NCBI GenBank assembly: GCA_914767715.1
Contig: OU612065.1
Coordinates: forward strand, 21,204,001 to 21,268,000
Reading direction: 5' to 3'
Length of the DNA: 64,000 nt
From: Membranipora membranacea
Lineage: Eukaryota > Bryozoa > Gymnolaemata > Cheilostomatida > Membraniporidae
In this document: positions 13,801 to 25,900 of the stretch, piece by piece
Position numbering within the stretch: the first letter of the stretch is position 1
Layout: each line of letters opens with the position of its first letter
The notes under the pieces: model-generated
Told to the model about the DNA's origin: nothing
The model's database searches: none
What the model saw: only the letters and a program-made list of their open reading frames with translations
Translations under genes and position numbers: made by a program

Positions 13801-16800
13801 TAGATATTGAACCATAGATTGAATACTTGTTTAGTAATATATTGTAATTATTTCTGTTCCACTAGTTTTTTTCAAAACCACAAAAAAAATAAATGTAGAA
13901 TGCTTGCAATCTCTTGCCCATCAATTGCCATCCAGTGAGTGACAACGCAATGTTTTTTTTGTAGCCAATGAGGTGTTTGATATAGCAAAGATGTGTCTCG
14001 ACGAGCAGGACTTGTTCAGTGCGTTGGAAAATTTCTACAGAGCCAAGGAAATGTACGAAGAATTGGGAGACCTGCCCAACTCTATGCTAACCTTCGATTT
14101 CTTCTCATATGTCATGCATCAGGTAACAAATACAGCATAACTTCCATACGGTCAATGGTTGGTACAATTTGAATGATCATTTTTAGTCAGCACTTTTTAT
14201 TCACATGATGAAACAGATACTTTTTTTAGAAAATATGATGCTGGCAGCTGCGCTTAGTTTAGGCTCAGTCACACACAATGCTAATCTCTGGTAATAATCT
14301 TTTGATAGATCTAAGGAAGTCAGACATTCTGTCCCATAGGTTGTTAATCCCAAAACTTTCCAGCCATAGGTTGTTAATCCCAAAACTTTCCAGCAGGGGA
14401 ATTTTACCTCAATAATAAGGCCGGAATAAATACAATCCCTATGTCAAGACTACATAGGGCGCATTACACTTATTTGACGTAGAATGAAGATTGATACTGC
14501 AGTGCGACTAACTTGCACTAGTCTGAGCCCCCCAGACTTTTGACCCCCCCCGCCCGACAGCTCCCGGGAGGGAAACTTGCACTTGCAGCTGTCGGAGCAC
14601 TAAGACTAGGGTAGGGGTAGTACTGATACATTATTGTTCCACAAAACAGTATTGATTTGAGACATGTATATCACATACAGGTATTTGAAACGAAATCAAT
14701 GTGAAATAATGCTTTGTTGACTTTTGCTTTTGTTGGCTTGTAAAATGACATTCTATCCAGAATGGAACAGGAAATGAACCTTGAGAGAAATCGAAGTTTG
14801 AAAAATAGAAAAGTGTTTTGTTTATTCAATCAATAAAACATATTTAGATACACATCACTTTCTAACTCTGCGAATTTTAGCCCGTGTAGTACTAGTCAGT
14901 CATAGTTCTTTGGCCCATAAATGACGCATTCCTTAGATGCAGGAATCAGGATTTCTAGCACTGGTATGTCGCTCAAACCCATTCAAAGTCTGAGTTATAT
15001 CCAGACACCCAAACTGAGATGCTTGTTCTGTACAGATGAATTTGAAAGTTTTCAATCTTCACCTCAGGCTTCACCCCAGCCATTGTTTATCTGTTCTAGT
15101 GCACCATAATATGTAGATATCATTCTAATCATGGTAACATTTACATGTCGTTGTAGCAAGGGAACGTGGCACATGCTCTAAATTTCACTATCGAGCTTTA
15201 TGACTACTATACTGCCTTGAACGAAGACGACCAGGACCCTAGCACCATAGACAGGCTGGCATCGAACAAGCAATTATATATAGACCAGCTAGGCGGTGAA
15301 GAGCCTGCCATGGAGCAGGCCATGGCAATCACTGAGGATATCAACAATGAAAACCCTCAGGAATATACTCTGTATAATCAGTTATGCCGAGGAGAACAAA
15401 TTGAGGTGAAGAAAACTTTTCAAGTTGAGGAAATGAGTTGACAAGAATGATAAGTTTACAAGTTGCTCAATCATACCTTTGGGATGATTAGGTCTGTGTT
15501 GGGATAGCTGGTAGTAGTGGAAAGTGGCTGATAATGAAATCCTACTACCAGCCATCCCGACACAGTTTAGCCGCTTAAACTTGTACTGGACATTTGGAGT
15601 GTGCTAATTGTTTGGTTGCACTTAGTAATTCATTGAACTCTGCGATGATATAACTATAGTATAACTGGAATTGTAGAGTGAAGCAATGGAAACGAATCTG
15701 CTGACATGTTACTATGACACTAAAAATGACAATCCACTTTTGATACTGGCACCTGCCAAAGTAGAAGAGATCCACCGAGCCACAGGGCTGTCATTTTATC
15801 ATCATGTTCTGACAGAAGGAGAAATTTCACTGCTGCAAACCCTGGCTGGAGAAAAGGTTGGTTACTGAAATTTGCTGTCTGGCTTTTACAAACTAAACCT
15901 GTCTGGCTAACCAGTCTGCGCTTATGATTTAGAAATAGTTTATTACCACCGAGCAAGGAAATGATAGCATTCTGACTTAATTAATAATGGGTGCTCCCTT
16001 ATCATAGACACACTATTATCAAGTCTGACTCTGACATATTAGTTTAATTTATCAATTGATTGCTGAATGGCTGACAGTATCCTGTTGGTCTCTAAGTCAA
16101 TTATAGAGAACTCAAAATCATCAATTCCAAAGCTACATAGTATACATCAATTTCGATCAAGTATACATCAATTTCGATACAAGGGCAGACAATTTCCTAC
16201 GATACCGCTTTTCTATGGATAAACCAACAATGAGATGTCTGTGTCTTGCGCATGAAAAGCAAATCTAAAATTTGATCTCAGCCTATAGCTCACTTATATC
16301 ATCGTTTCGAAAGCAGAGTTTATACATCAACACTGAAACAAGGGCAGATAATTGCCTACAATACTGCGGATAAATTAGCGATGAGATGTCTATATCTTGC
16401 ATATCAAAAGCAAATCTAAACTTTGTACCAAGCCAATAGCCCGCTTATACTATTCCTTTTTTTCTTTCTTTATTGGCATAATTTCATTTTTTGAGAATTT
16501 TTACAAAATCAGCCATCGAGAAATAACAAAACATATCAGTTGTCATAAAATACGGCCATTTTGTTTTTCAGTTTGAGGACTCGGCTATGGTGGCTGATGA
16601 GGAACAGCACGAAGACCCGACCGTAGACGTAACAGATAACGCCTTCAGCGATAACAAAGTTAGATCCAGTAACACAGGCTGGATAGAAGATGAGGAGAGT
16701 GAGATTGTCAAAGCTATCTCTAACAGAATCGGTGCTATACTCGATCTAAGCACGGTCAGCGCTGAAGCTTTCCAGGTAACATGATCCTAATTTTTGAAAT

Positions 16801-19382
16801 TTTTTCTTTTATTAATTTAAAACTCCATTATAAACCCCATTGCTTCTGCGAGAGTTTCAGTAAATTCTCATCTTATTACTTAACTACCTAACTAACTAAA
16901 AAAAATGATCAAATCTAATACCTTTGCAATCTATGCCCAAAACATTGTTTTCTGTCAACTGCCAACAAGGCGATATGTCAGCACTAGATGAGGAGGGGAG
17001 ACAACTACAGAGTTTTGGGCTCAAACTAGCAATAGTCTTAACTTATTAATTTTAATTTTGTTAATTTTGTTAAATTCACTGTTTGTAGGTGCTGAGTTAT
17101 GGTATTGGAGGGTTTTATTTGCCTCACATGGACTGGAGCAATGTAAGTAGTGTTGGTAAATTGGTTTAGATAACTCTATAGGCCTACTGATTGTCTATGA
17201 AAATAATCATGATAATAATGATTTCTTATTAAGTCCATGAAAAATCTAAACTGACTTTGAGCATTTGATCGGATGTCTGATTTGAGACCTTGGCACCACT
17301 TTTCAACTAAGGTTTGAACAAATTCACATCCAATGGACACTGAATCAGGCTGTATACGATGGGCTGAATCTACAGTATAACCATGTGAAGTCCTGTACCT
17401 CTTCTTTTGAACAACAATCTGAAAGTCTGCGCAAGGAGCCAGAAGAGTGTATCGCTTGTTGGAACTGACTTTTCAGCGATACTCAGTTAATCACCACCAT
17501 ACCACCATAATATCCTCTTATATTCTTTCTCATTTCAGAATGATGATGATTTCCCAGGATTCGATGGAAATAGAATTGCGACATGGATATTTTATGTGAG
17601 ACATATTACTATTACAAAATTAATCTGTACCAAATTTACTGACATAGTAGGCCTAGGACCTTTTTTTATGTGTCAAATTCAATTGATTAGTAATCAGCCT
17701 AAAAGTGTGCACAAAACTCACACAACTACAGCTACAACCAAGAAATAGTATTAAGTATAGTTGATAATAACCGTACCTTGCATCAACTTGTTTTCTCTCT
17801 TGCAGCTAAACGATATTAAAAAAGGTGGAGCTACAGTCTTCCCAGATCTTGGTGCTACAGTGTGGCCTGAAAAGGTAAGAGTGATCAAAACATTTATGCT
17901 AATATACATAGGTGTATATGGAGTGCTAAAATATGTGTATATATATAATGCCAATATATGAACACATATAGATAGTGACAATAAATGTAGATACACAATT
18001 GAAAATATGTATACTCAATTCATAGAGCAGGCTGTGATAAAACAGAGCTAGAATTTATTCTAGTTCTTTTTTTGAATTTCAGTTTGCATTTTGGAATTTG
18101 AATTTTCGAGAACTCAATAGTTTTGCTCAATTAATTCAATTTTTTTCAAACTGAAGTAATGGTGCTTTTGACGTGAACAGAAATCCTCTGAACTTACAAT
18201 TCACTGACCATCAACACTTTTGAGTAATAATGCTACAAAATTTTGCAGCTTGATAAGCGAATTTGGACTTATCCCCTCATAAAAAGAGAGAGGATAACAA
18301 AAAAATGTGTAGATTGCAATAGAAAATTTTCTGTGGATGTTCAATGATTGGATGATGTCCAAATCATACTGTGGATACTTTTATCTGTTCCTTAGTTTGG
18401 TGATTGGCAGTTTGTTGGTTAAGGTCAAACTCAAACGGAGAGTGAAAGGGGATTATCATTTGCAAACATCTTCGATTTTCAAACCATTCATTATATATGT
18501 GTGATAATGAATCAGAATTAGTCTCAATGGCCAAAAAGCTTCATAGAAAAAATTTAATGATCAGCTGATAACACCCTTGCACACTATATCTTTTATCTCG
18601 GTATGAATTTTATTTTCAGGGTGGAGCTGCCTTTTGGAGGAACTTATATAACAATGGTACAGGCAACCCTCTCACACTGCACGCTGCATGCCCTGTATTA
18701 GAAGGATATAAATGGGGTAAGAGCTACTTCAAAACTCAACCGTCAGAAATTTTAATGACTTGGTTTATGATCCTCAGGTTGAAACAACATTTAATGCTAC
18801 ATCTTGAACTTTAAACATCTGGATAGTTCTAAAAGGTTCCAAACAATGCTACAAATGTTCTGGTGGAAAACAATAAGCAATTCAATGTCTTACTGTCTTG
18901 TCTCTTCAATGCGGGTTCTGGCCTGTCTTGACAACTCTGACCGAAACTACAAAGCTTGTCAAACAGTATGGGAGTGGGAGGGGCTTTTGTTTAACACTAG
19001 GAAGATTGAGTCAAATTCTTGCAATCACTTTGCTCAAATTCCTTGCTCTTCGCAGTAGGCAAGTTAATTCCTAATTCTATCACTCGGTTAAGTAAGCCTC
19101 GCTCATCTCTGTTAGAACCCATCAGATAGTGATTTTGGTTGCGATCTCTGCGATCTCAAAATACTGTTCCATTGGCTCACTCTTTGTGATAATGCACAAT
19201 AGTTGAGCAACAGAATATTTCGTCTACAAATTAAAGGCTCATAGATAATACTGATTGATGTATCTGTTCTAGATTTTTACACTCGTTATGACCCTTTATT
19301 TTTTTTTACAGCGAGTAACAAATGGTTTCATTCTGGAGGCAACGAATTTCACTGGCCCTGTGGTTTAGACCAGAATGTTTAG
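7892..19382 (+). CDS. Prolyl 4-hydroxylase alpha subunit, copy A (12 exons)
   Basis: Encodes a 542-aa collagen-type prolyl 4-hydroxylase alpha subunit, which hydroxylates X-Pro-Gly prolines in the ER lumen using Fe(II), 2-oxoglutarate, O2 and ascorbate in complex with PDI. Exons: 7892-8076, 9451-9611, 12265-12408, 13965-14122, 15157-15405, 15677-15856, 16572-16775, 17089-17142, 17539-17595, 17806-17874, 18620-18716, 19312-19382; all introns are GT-AG and the frame is open throughout. Residues 1-23 are a signal peptide (mature start QILHSVDR), followed by a charged coil; residues 164-290 form the TPR-like peptide-binding domain; the catalytic domain ends the protein. Iron ligands are H440, D442 and H508; K518 should bind 2-oxoglutarate. 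Cysteines matching both P4HA1 intrachain disulfides are present (LCRGE/TCYY and HAAC/WPC). It is the most diverged of the five copies. ATG 7892 is the only start giving the signal peptide. Exon 5 donor choice is inferred by frame. Confidence 0.92.
8186..8290. repeat. Foldback element in copy A intron 1
   Basis: Arms reading roughly ACATGCCTTTACTTTGCC and GGCAAAGTAAGGGCATGT face each other around a spacer containing GTTGATACTG. A related foldback lies at 54609-54709, where the arms read CTTACATGCC...GGCATGTATGTAAG around TTTGATACTG. This is therefore a small dispersed MITE family rather than a chance hairpin. Boundaries are approximate. Confidence 0.55.
9251..9302 (-). repeat. GC-rich short repeat, copy 2, with G-quadruplex potential
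   Basis: Thirteen consecutive G, then CATCGGGT, ten G, and CTGGGGGCTCAGAC. The right end matches the family hairpin seen at 3345 and 14521. Four G-runs of three or more lie close together on the + strand of copy A intron 1, so the transcribed RNA could form a quadruplex. Confidence 0.65.
10337..10369. repeat. Perfect 15-bp hairpin in copy A intron 2
   Basis: AAGGTGATCAATCAT pairs perfectly with ATGATTGATCACCTT across a 3-nt loop (ACC). No function can be assigned; it lies mid-intron in a 2.65-kb intron that otherwise shows no recognisable feature. Confidence 0.7.
12451..12772. repeat. Degenerate 12-15 bp minisatellite in copy A intron 3
   Basis: Many imperfect tandem units of the type GGGATATAGCTG cover about 320 bp directly after the exon 3 donor, gradually degenerating into GGTTGGTTT. 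The array abuts the inverted-repeat element at 12774. Confidence 0.8.
12774..13008. mobile_element. MITE with perfect 65-bp terminal inverted repeats
   Basis: Bases 12774-12838 are the exact reverse complement of 12944-13008 (65 of 65). The ends are GCTTGGTTCACATTG. The 105-bp interior repeats CCCAGATAGCCATC and has no open frame. Perfect arm identity implies recent insertion or arm homogenisation. A clean target duplication is not obvious, so the superfamily is undetermined. Confidence 0.85.
14334..14393. repeat. Exact 30-bp tandem duplication in copy A intron 4
   Basis: Two identical consecutive units starting CCATAGGTTGTTAATCCC and ending in TTTCCAG. Short, recent slippage-type duplication; no coding meaning. 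Confidence 0.9.
14521..14560 (+). repeat. GC-rich short repeat, copy 3
   Basis: GTCTGAGCCCCCCAGAC followed by TTTTGACC, a C-run and CGCCCGAC. It shows the reference layout of the family in the window: hairpin, then a C-rich tail. Confidence 0.7.
15494..15565. repeat. Foldback repeat in copy A intron 5
   Basis: CTGTGTTGGGATAGCTGG at 15494 pairs, with two mismatches over 24 bp, with the inverted arm ending CCATCCCGACACAG at 15565. It lies between exons 5 and 6 and is probably a decayed MITE. Confidence 0.6.
16137..16455. repeat. Imperfect tandem duplication of about 170 bp in copy A intron 6
   Basis: Two successive blocks share ACAAGGGCAGA, GATGAGATGTCT and AAAGCAAATCTAAA in the same order and spacing, with point differences and a short deletion in the second. 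The duplication precedes exon 7 by about 120 bp. Confidence 0.75.
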
Positions 19383-19546
19383 AAACAGCTACCTAACTAC
19401 AGCCATCTGCAACGAGATAGTAATCTCTACTAAACCTGTGCCATTGAACAAGCATCCAAAGCATAATCCTAGTTGCCATTCCATTTTCTGCTTCTGCTTA
19501 GCAGTTTTTACTATTTATACTCAAACTGCATTTAATTATTAGAAAG

Positions 19547-19552
19547 AATAAA
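19547..19552 (+). terminator. Candidate polyadenylation signal of copy A
   Basis: AATAAA 165 bp downstream of the copy A stop codon, the first canonical hexamer after it. Confidence 0.5.
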
Positions 19553-19612
19553 CATACCTCTATAATAAGGATTTTTACTTTACATGGCATCGTGATCATC
19601 GTATATTCCAAT

Positions 19613-19684
19613 AGTTTGAGCCCCCCAGACTCATATCCACCGTTCGACGACCCCCCCCCCCCCCCAGCCAGGGCAGAGTCTGAG
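19613..19684 (+). repeat. GC-rich short repeat, copy 4
   Basis: GAGCCCCCCAGACTC, then a short linker, a run of C and AGAGTCTGAG. Same family as 14521, longer C-run. Confidence 0.65.
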
Positions 19685-19827
19685 AGCAATGCAGCATTTT
19701 GCTAAAGTTGTCAACTTTACACGGCATTGTATGAATTTGTATCATAACTGATGCAAATTAAAAATAGTGCAATCATACTGTGTTATATGAGGGTACCACT
19801 AGGTGGTTACTCAATTATATCCTCTTG

Positions 19828-19972
19828 TTTGATATGACACACTGTGGCTCAACTTCACTAGAGCGGTCCTATAATATTGTTTTGTGGGATTGAATGACCT
19901 GGCACTGTGAACATTATCAGTTAATATTTTGGAGCCTGCGACTAAACTTGTACCAGAAGAAGTGCTGAACAA
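19828..19972 (+). promoter_or_regulatory. Conserved 5' flank of copy B
   Basis: TTTGATATGACAC (19828-19840) and a proximal block around 19885-19930 containing TGACCTGGCACTGTGA are shared with the 5' flanks of copies C and D. Conservation outside coding sequence may only reflect recent duplication, so promoter function is inferred. Confidence 0.35.
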
Positions 19973-22900
19973 ATGGATCTTGCACGTAGACAATTTAGAG
20001 TTGGGCTAACCATATCTGTTTTGATATTGGTGATAGACTGCCAAATAATTCACTCTGTGGATAGACTTCATGCTGCTGTACAAGAGTTGAATGATCTGCC
20101 TGATTTAGTCCGTAAATATGTGGAGGAGGAACGAAAGAGGCTAGATGAGCTGGAAATGTAAGGATACTAGCTAACTTAAGGTCACCCAAAAACTAGCTAA
20201 TATTAAATCCTCTTTGGTATAGCAGTGCTTTATGTAACCTGAAATAGAAGGTAGTTGACACAGGTTGGTGTTTATTTTCTATGATGAGTAAAAGTAGGAA
20301 AAGTTCCAATTTTCTTGAAATTGTGAGATTATATTACTACCCTCAAGCTAGCTAAACTAAAATTAAAGCCTCTAAAGTGTTTCAGTGCTGACCGAGGCAG
20401 GTTGATATGAAACAGCATAACACAGTCAGTTTTATTGTTTATGTCACGCAGCGACATAAAATATTTGAGGGGTACAGGATACGAAGATTTCACAAAAGTC
20501 GAGCTAGAGAGAGCAATGTCACATCCTGTGAGGCTTCTAAGGTTTATACGAGATTTCAGCGCTGAGATTGATCCAATCAGAACTGGAACCAATTCTAAGT
20601 CTGCTTCTGAGGGTAAGAGTTTATTCAGAGAAGCATACCATGACAAAGGCTTCTAGATATTCAGTTTCTGGGCTTTAAGTAGCGTGACAGGATATCATAT
20701 TTCCTTTTCTTTATTAATTGTGTGCTTGACTGACTGGGAACTGTGATGTGTTATTATTAGTTAGATCCAAGGAATTGTGATCGGAAGACCCGAGATCAGA
20801 TCCGGCCTGCAAGGATTTTGTGAGTGAGCAATCAAATTGTGATGTTGGCTGTTTCTAATTAAAAGACCCCCCTGCAACACGAAAGAAAGGGGCGATAGTC
20901 AACTTTTTGTATAATGCAGTTCCACGACCAGTAAAATATTTTCTTTATTTGATTTGCCCAACGCAAGCTCTTAAGTAAACTGACCGAAGCGATATGTGAT
21001 CCCCAGCACTGGTCATTGTAATGTCATATCATATCGCAGAGTTGAAGATGAGCCTTGAAAAGCTTCCGAGTGAGAGGGACTATGAAGAAAGTGTGTTTGC
21101 CTTACACAGACTTCAACAGGTCTATCTGGAAGATGCTGAGTACACTAAGCCCACTCTTGAAAACCCTGAAGACTTTCTCACAGGTACAACATGTTTAAGT
21201 GGCAAATCTAATCATACATATTTTTAATAACTTTCACTATTTGCATTTGTAATTACCGTGGATATTCAAACTAAAAACGTTGGTATCTAAAACCTCTGTG
21301 AAGCTCGCCGCCCGCTTAACCCATCTTACTTTTGGCCCGACGTGTGGAGGTATATGGTGTTTGCCTCCCTCACTTCCAATGCGATTTGAACATGGATCAT
21401 TTAAAATTGCATTATGGTTAAAATTATTACAGTCGAAGTGTCTTTTGTCCTTTAGTTATTTTGTTAATTTTATTGGGTGTCACAATAGCAGGAGGTAGGT
21501 AGATAGATATGTAGGTAGGACGGCTAGTGATTGGTATTCGAGCTAGTCAATAGGAGGGTTACTGGTATGAATCCCAGTAACTACCCATGGAGGTGAGCTC
21601 TTTTTACATTAGCCTAGCTTGCCCACTCCTTCATTGTACAGGGAATTTTATGTGTACCGATTCCGAACAATATGTTTCATGTCCATTCAAGACAGCTGAG
21701 AAATTTATGTGTACCGATTCCCAACAATATGTTTCATGTCCATTCAAGACAGCTGAGAAATTTATGTGTACCGATTCCCAACAATATGTTTCATGTCCAT
21801 TCAAGACAGCTGAGAAATTTATGTGTACCGATTCCCAACAATATGTTTCATGTCCATTCAAGACAGCTGAGAAATTTATGTGTACCGATTCCCAACAATA
21901 TGTTTCATGTCCATTCAAGACAGCTGAGAATTTTATGTGTACCGATTCCCAACAATATGTTTCATGTCCATTCAAGACAGCTGAGAAATTTATGTGTACC
22001 GATTCCCAACAATATGTTTCATGTCCATTCAAGACAGCTGAGAAATTTATGTGTACCGATTCCCAACAATATGTTTCATGTCCATTCAAGACAGCTGGAT
22101 ACCTGCTAACCTTCATTTATACCTTAATGTACCATTTATATTTGTTACCATTTATAAAGCTGATGAGGTTCTAAATATAGCCGAAATCCACCTTCGCCAT
22201 GACATGGTTGACGAGGCCTACGACTTATTTGAGAGATCTAAAGAGTTATATGAGGAACTTGGAAACAAAGCTAAGGCCATGGAAGCCTATACTTCCTTGG
22301 CTCACATTTTGTTCAAGGTGAGCCCGGGAATCGTTAAGATTATCATGTTTCATGTTCTTAATCAATGTGTTTTTGAAGCATTATTTGTGTTCTTGTCATC
22401 AGGAAGTCTTTTTTCATTTTCCTTTGTCATATTATTCATATTAATGTGGGTAACCTTGCTTCCCTAGCATACGAAACCCACCACTGACTCGCTAAAATAC
22501 AAGTTTATTTTAGCAAGATAATGTTCCGCACGCTCTAGTTGCTAACAAAGAGCTTCTCAGCTACTACCTATCTGAGGATGGGGATCATAACGACACAATA
22601 TCCAAATTAGAGGAGGACCAAAAAAAGTACATAGAGCGATTAGGTGGTCCCGATATGGCCGCTTACACAATTGTCAATTTACCGGCGAGGAAAATACGCC
22701 AGTACACTGCTGAAGCTGATGATGAGGAAACTGAAGAGGATTTAGAGTCCTCGGAACATCACAGCATGCTCTGCAGAGGAGAAATTGAACAGGTGAGACT
22801 AGATCATTTGGAGTTCGCTTCCTCTTGAGCGGATGCCTCACCACTAGAATGTGAGCAACCTGAAATACAGGCATAATGTCTTCATAGCTCTTTTTATTGA

Positions 22901-25900
22901 AGTCTCCTCCTTGTTCAATATAAGGGACGATCAACAGGTATTTTTGCATATTTTTGTCCAAAATAAACCATTTCCTGAATTCCCTTTCTTAGGTTAAAGA
23001 AGAAAATACAAGAGAACTCAAATGTTACTACTACACAAATGAAGATCATCCCTTGTTGTTACTCTCACCTGGCAAATTAGAAGAATTGAATTCAGAAATA
23101 GGTCTCTCACTTTTTCACAGCGTTATGACAGATGGGGAGATCGCGTTACTAAAAGCGTTAGCTACTGACAGGGTAAGCGATGTCACCTACTTGGATATTG
23201 ATTAATTAATACTAATTCAAAAACATCTATACTTTGATCAGGAAAAAACTTGGAAACTAGCCTTTGCCAAATTGAAGAAAGATGATAAGAGCAGATGGCA
23301 GTCTTCGTTATCAGTATTCGTTGTGTTCTCCTGCAGTAGAAAAAACTAGAGACCAATATTAGTACCAGTTATTACATATATTTCATACCTTTCATCATTT
23401 GAAAATCACAATATGAATAGAACCAGATCGGATAAGATGGAATAGTTATTTCGAACACAACCACAAGTTGTAGCCTGTCTTGATTAAGCATTTTACCCCG
23501 GGACAGGGGGGTTGGTTGTTCTGTTTTACTGCCGTGTTATTTTGATTCAGTTTGCCGACTCAATGATGGTGAGATCAGGGCAGGATGATGAAGAGATAGA
23601 AAAGTCAGGAGAGATAACTTCTGAACATAGCTACAAAGACAATGTAGTGAGATCTAGTAACTCAGGCTGGGTATATGATGATGAGGGTGAAGTCATTGAG
23701 GCTTTATCTAGACGTATTGGAGCTATTCTAAATCTCGATCTTGCAACAGCTGAACCATTCCAAGTAAGGATGTGTATATGAAGCTCACTATTAGACCTGC
23801 GACATTCGATTGATGCAAATCTGATTATCCAAGACCTTAATCACAGCACCTATAATACTTCACAATGTTCACCAGGGCAGGTTCAAACAGTGCGTTTCAA
23901 TGCAGTGCTAATCATTCAACATTTACAATGTTTCAGTATAATTAGGCTCTTCCATTGACCTCACAGTTCCTTTAAAGCGCTGTTTTCTTGCAGTACAATG
24001 ATTTCTTGCAGTACAATGATTTCATGAGTACACGCGTACATGCGTACACAAGTACACGAGTACATGCGTACGCGTGTACTTGTGTACTCGTGTACTCGTG
24101 TACTCGTGTACTCTTGTACTTGTATACTCTTGTACATGGTACTTGTGTACACGAGTACACAAGTACATGTTACCAGTACAATACATACACTAAAAACACT
24201 GGCAGGGTTGCTGCCAGCAGCCTTGGTTGTCACTGAGTGACATCTATTCACCATGATTAGCTTATGCTTTTGCAGGTCTTGAGCTACGGTGTAGGAGGAT
24301 TTTACTTACCACACACGGATTGGCTGGATGAGGAGGTAGGTACACAGGAGGAAACTGGAAGTTAGTTTAAAAGCATACAGCCTTTTGTTTGCCTACTATC
24401 ATTTTATTTTTTATGTGACCATAAATATATGAATATTAGTAGCAATATTAACATAAATTTTAGTACAAATTATAAGGTACAATTATTATTCATATGTTAA
24501 TGGTCATGACACATAGTCGGCCATCCATCAAGGCAGTACAGGCGTAACTTTTGGAAGTTTGAAGGTATTCAGTTGGTTGACTACGGAAATTATTTAGTTC
24601 AACTGTTGAGGAGATGTATGTTCTTTTGCTCATGGATGTAGCAAATTCGAAAAACATCCTCATGTATCACAGGAATCAACCCAGGATTTTTTATTGACCC
24701 ACTAACCGCCCGAGTTACAGCTGTATGAGTTGAGACTGCAATGGGAACCCAGTCGTGTATTTTCAAATGAAACCAGATGGTAGAATTTATGCTGTCCAAT
24801 GTTTTTCATGCCTATATACAGATCATGAGAAAGTAGAAGCCTAGCAGTACAAGCTTCTCTCACAGCAATAAAAAAGTGTATAATAATATTTCTTCGCTGC
24901 GGAAATATTTTACTCTATTTTACAGAAACTTGAGGTTGATGAAGTGTTTAACGGTCGAGGTAACAGAATAGCCACATGGATCTTCTATGTGAGTAAAAGA
25001 TTTAAACGCTGAATTTGACTACCTTCTACTGGTAAATTTCCTTTCAATTGTAAAACTAAGCCTGCTTCATCTAACATGAGTATCATAATCTCTTGCCTAA
25101 CCATATAGGCATGATCTTTAACTAAACTACGGCTTGCTTTGATGACAAGTTTTACATACATACATAAAATAACTACATTTTGAAATTGTGTCTGGAAAAC
25201 TATTGTAGATTTCAATGAGCTCTACATGTAAATTTATTTACATACTATGATGTTGTGCTGTGGGAGTATAATTCTATATTTCCTCTACTGACTTCATTTC
25301 AGTTAAATGACGTTGAAAAAGGAGGAGCAACAATATTTCCTCAGCTAAATGTGACAGTTTGGCCAGAAAAGGTAATTTTAATTTTTGAATTGGTAGTAGT
25401 GTAAGATGGTAGCAACAAAAGTTCTCAAGCTTATTCGGATGCTGAACCTCTGTTTGCACGAAAAATATTATGTAAAGTAAAAGCAAAGTACAGTGCAAGC
25501 TGCTTAATTCAGACTTTATGATTCATATGAAGTATTAAAAATAATAAAATATTATTCATTAATAACTAATTAATTAATCAAATAATAATAATATTAATAA
25601 TATCAAATTTAATTATTATTATTAATTAATTATTGATAATAATTAAATTAATTAAAAAGTATTAAAAAAATAAAGTTGGAAACCTGGAAACGCTGGTAAG
25701 GGTCGGCGACCCTAGAAAAAGTGTGCCGTGGGCTGCAGTCCACTTGTGGAGTGGTGAAATACCACTAAACTATATATGAATCTTAGCACGGTGGTGATTT
25801 GTTCACCAAAACTGTAGGGGTACTATGTTCCCCAATCCTTTTATAACACAACTTATGCTGCTTAATATTTGTGGACCCCAGAGGTTTGCATTTAAATGAA

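Larger units (their letters stand above)
19383..19972 (+). other. Spacer between copies A and B
   Basis: A possible AATAAA polyadenylation signal for copy A lies at 19547-19552, 165 bp past its stop. A copy of the GC-rich short repeat follows. The block TTTGATATGACAC at 19828-19840, shared with the 5' flanks of copies C, D and E, marks the beginning of the duplicated promoter region of copy B. The spacer is only 590 bp, far shorter than the 3.5-5.5 kb between the other copies. Confidence 0.6.

Noticed and set aside
21647-22097. CRISPR-like direct repeats
   Set aside because: Units are contiguous without spacers and lie in a eukaryotic intron; this is a minisatellite.
21587-22174. 195-codon frame with eight 19-residue repeats resembling a repeat protein
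   Set aside because: It is the intronic 57-bp minisatellite of copy B; both strands and several frames are open because the unit length is divisible by three, and copy C lacks the array.
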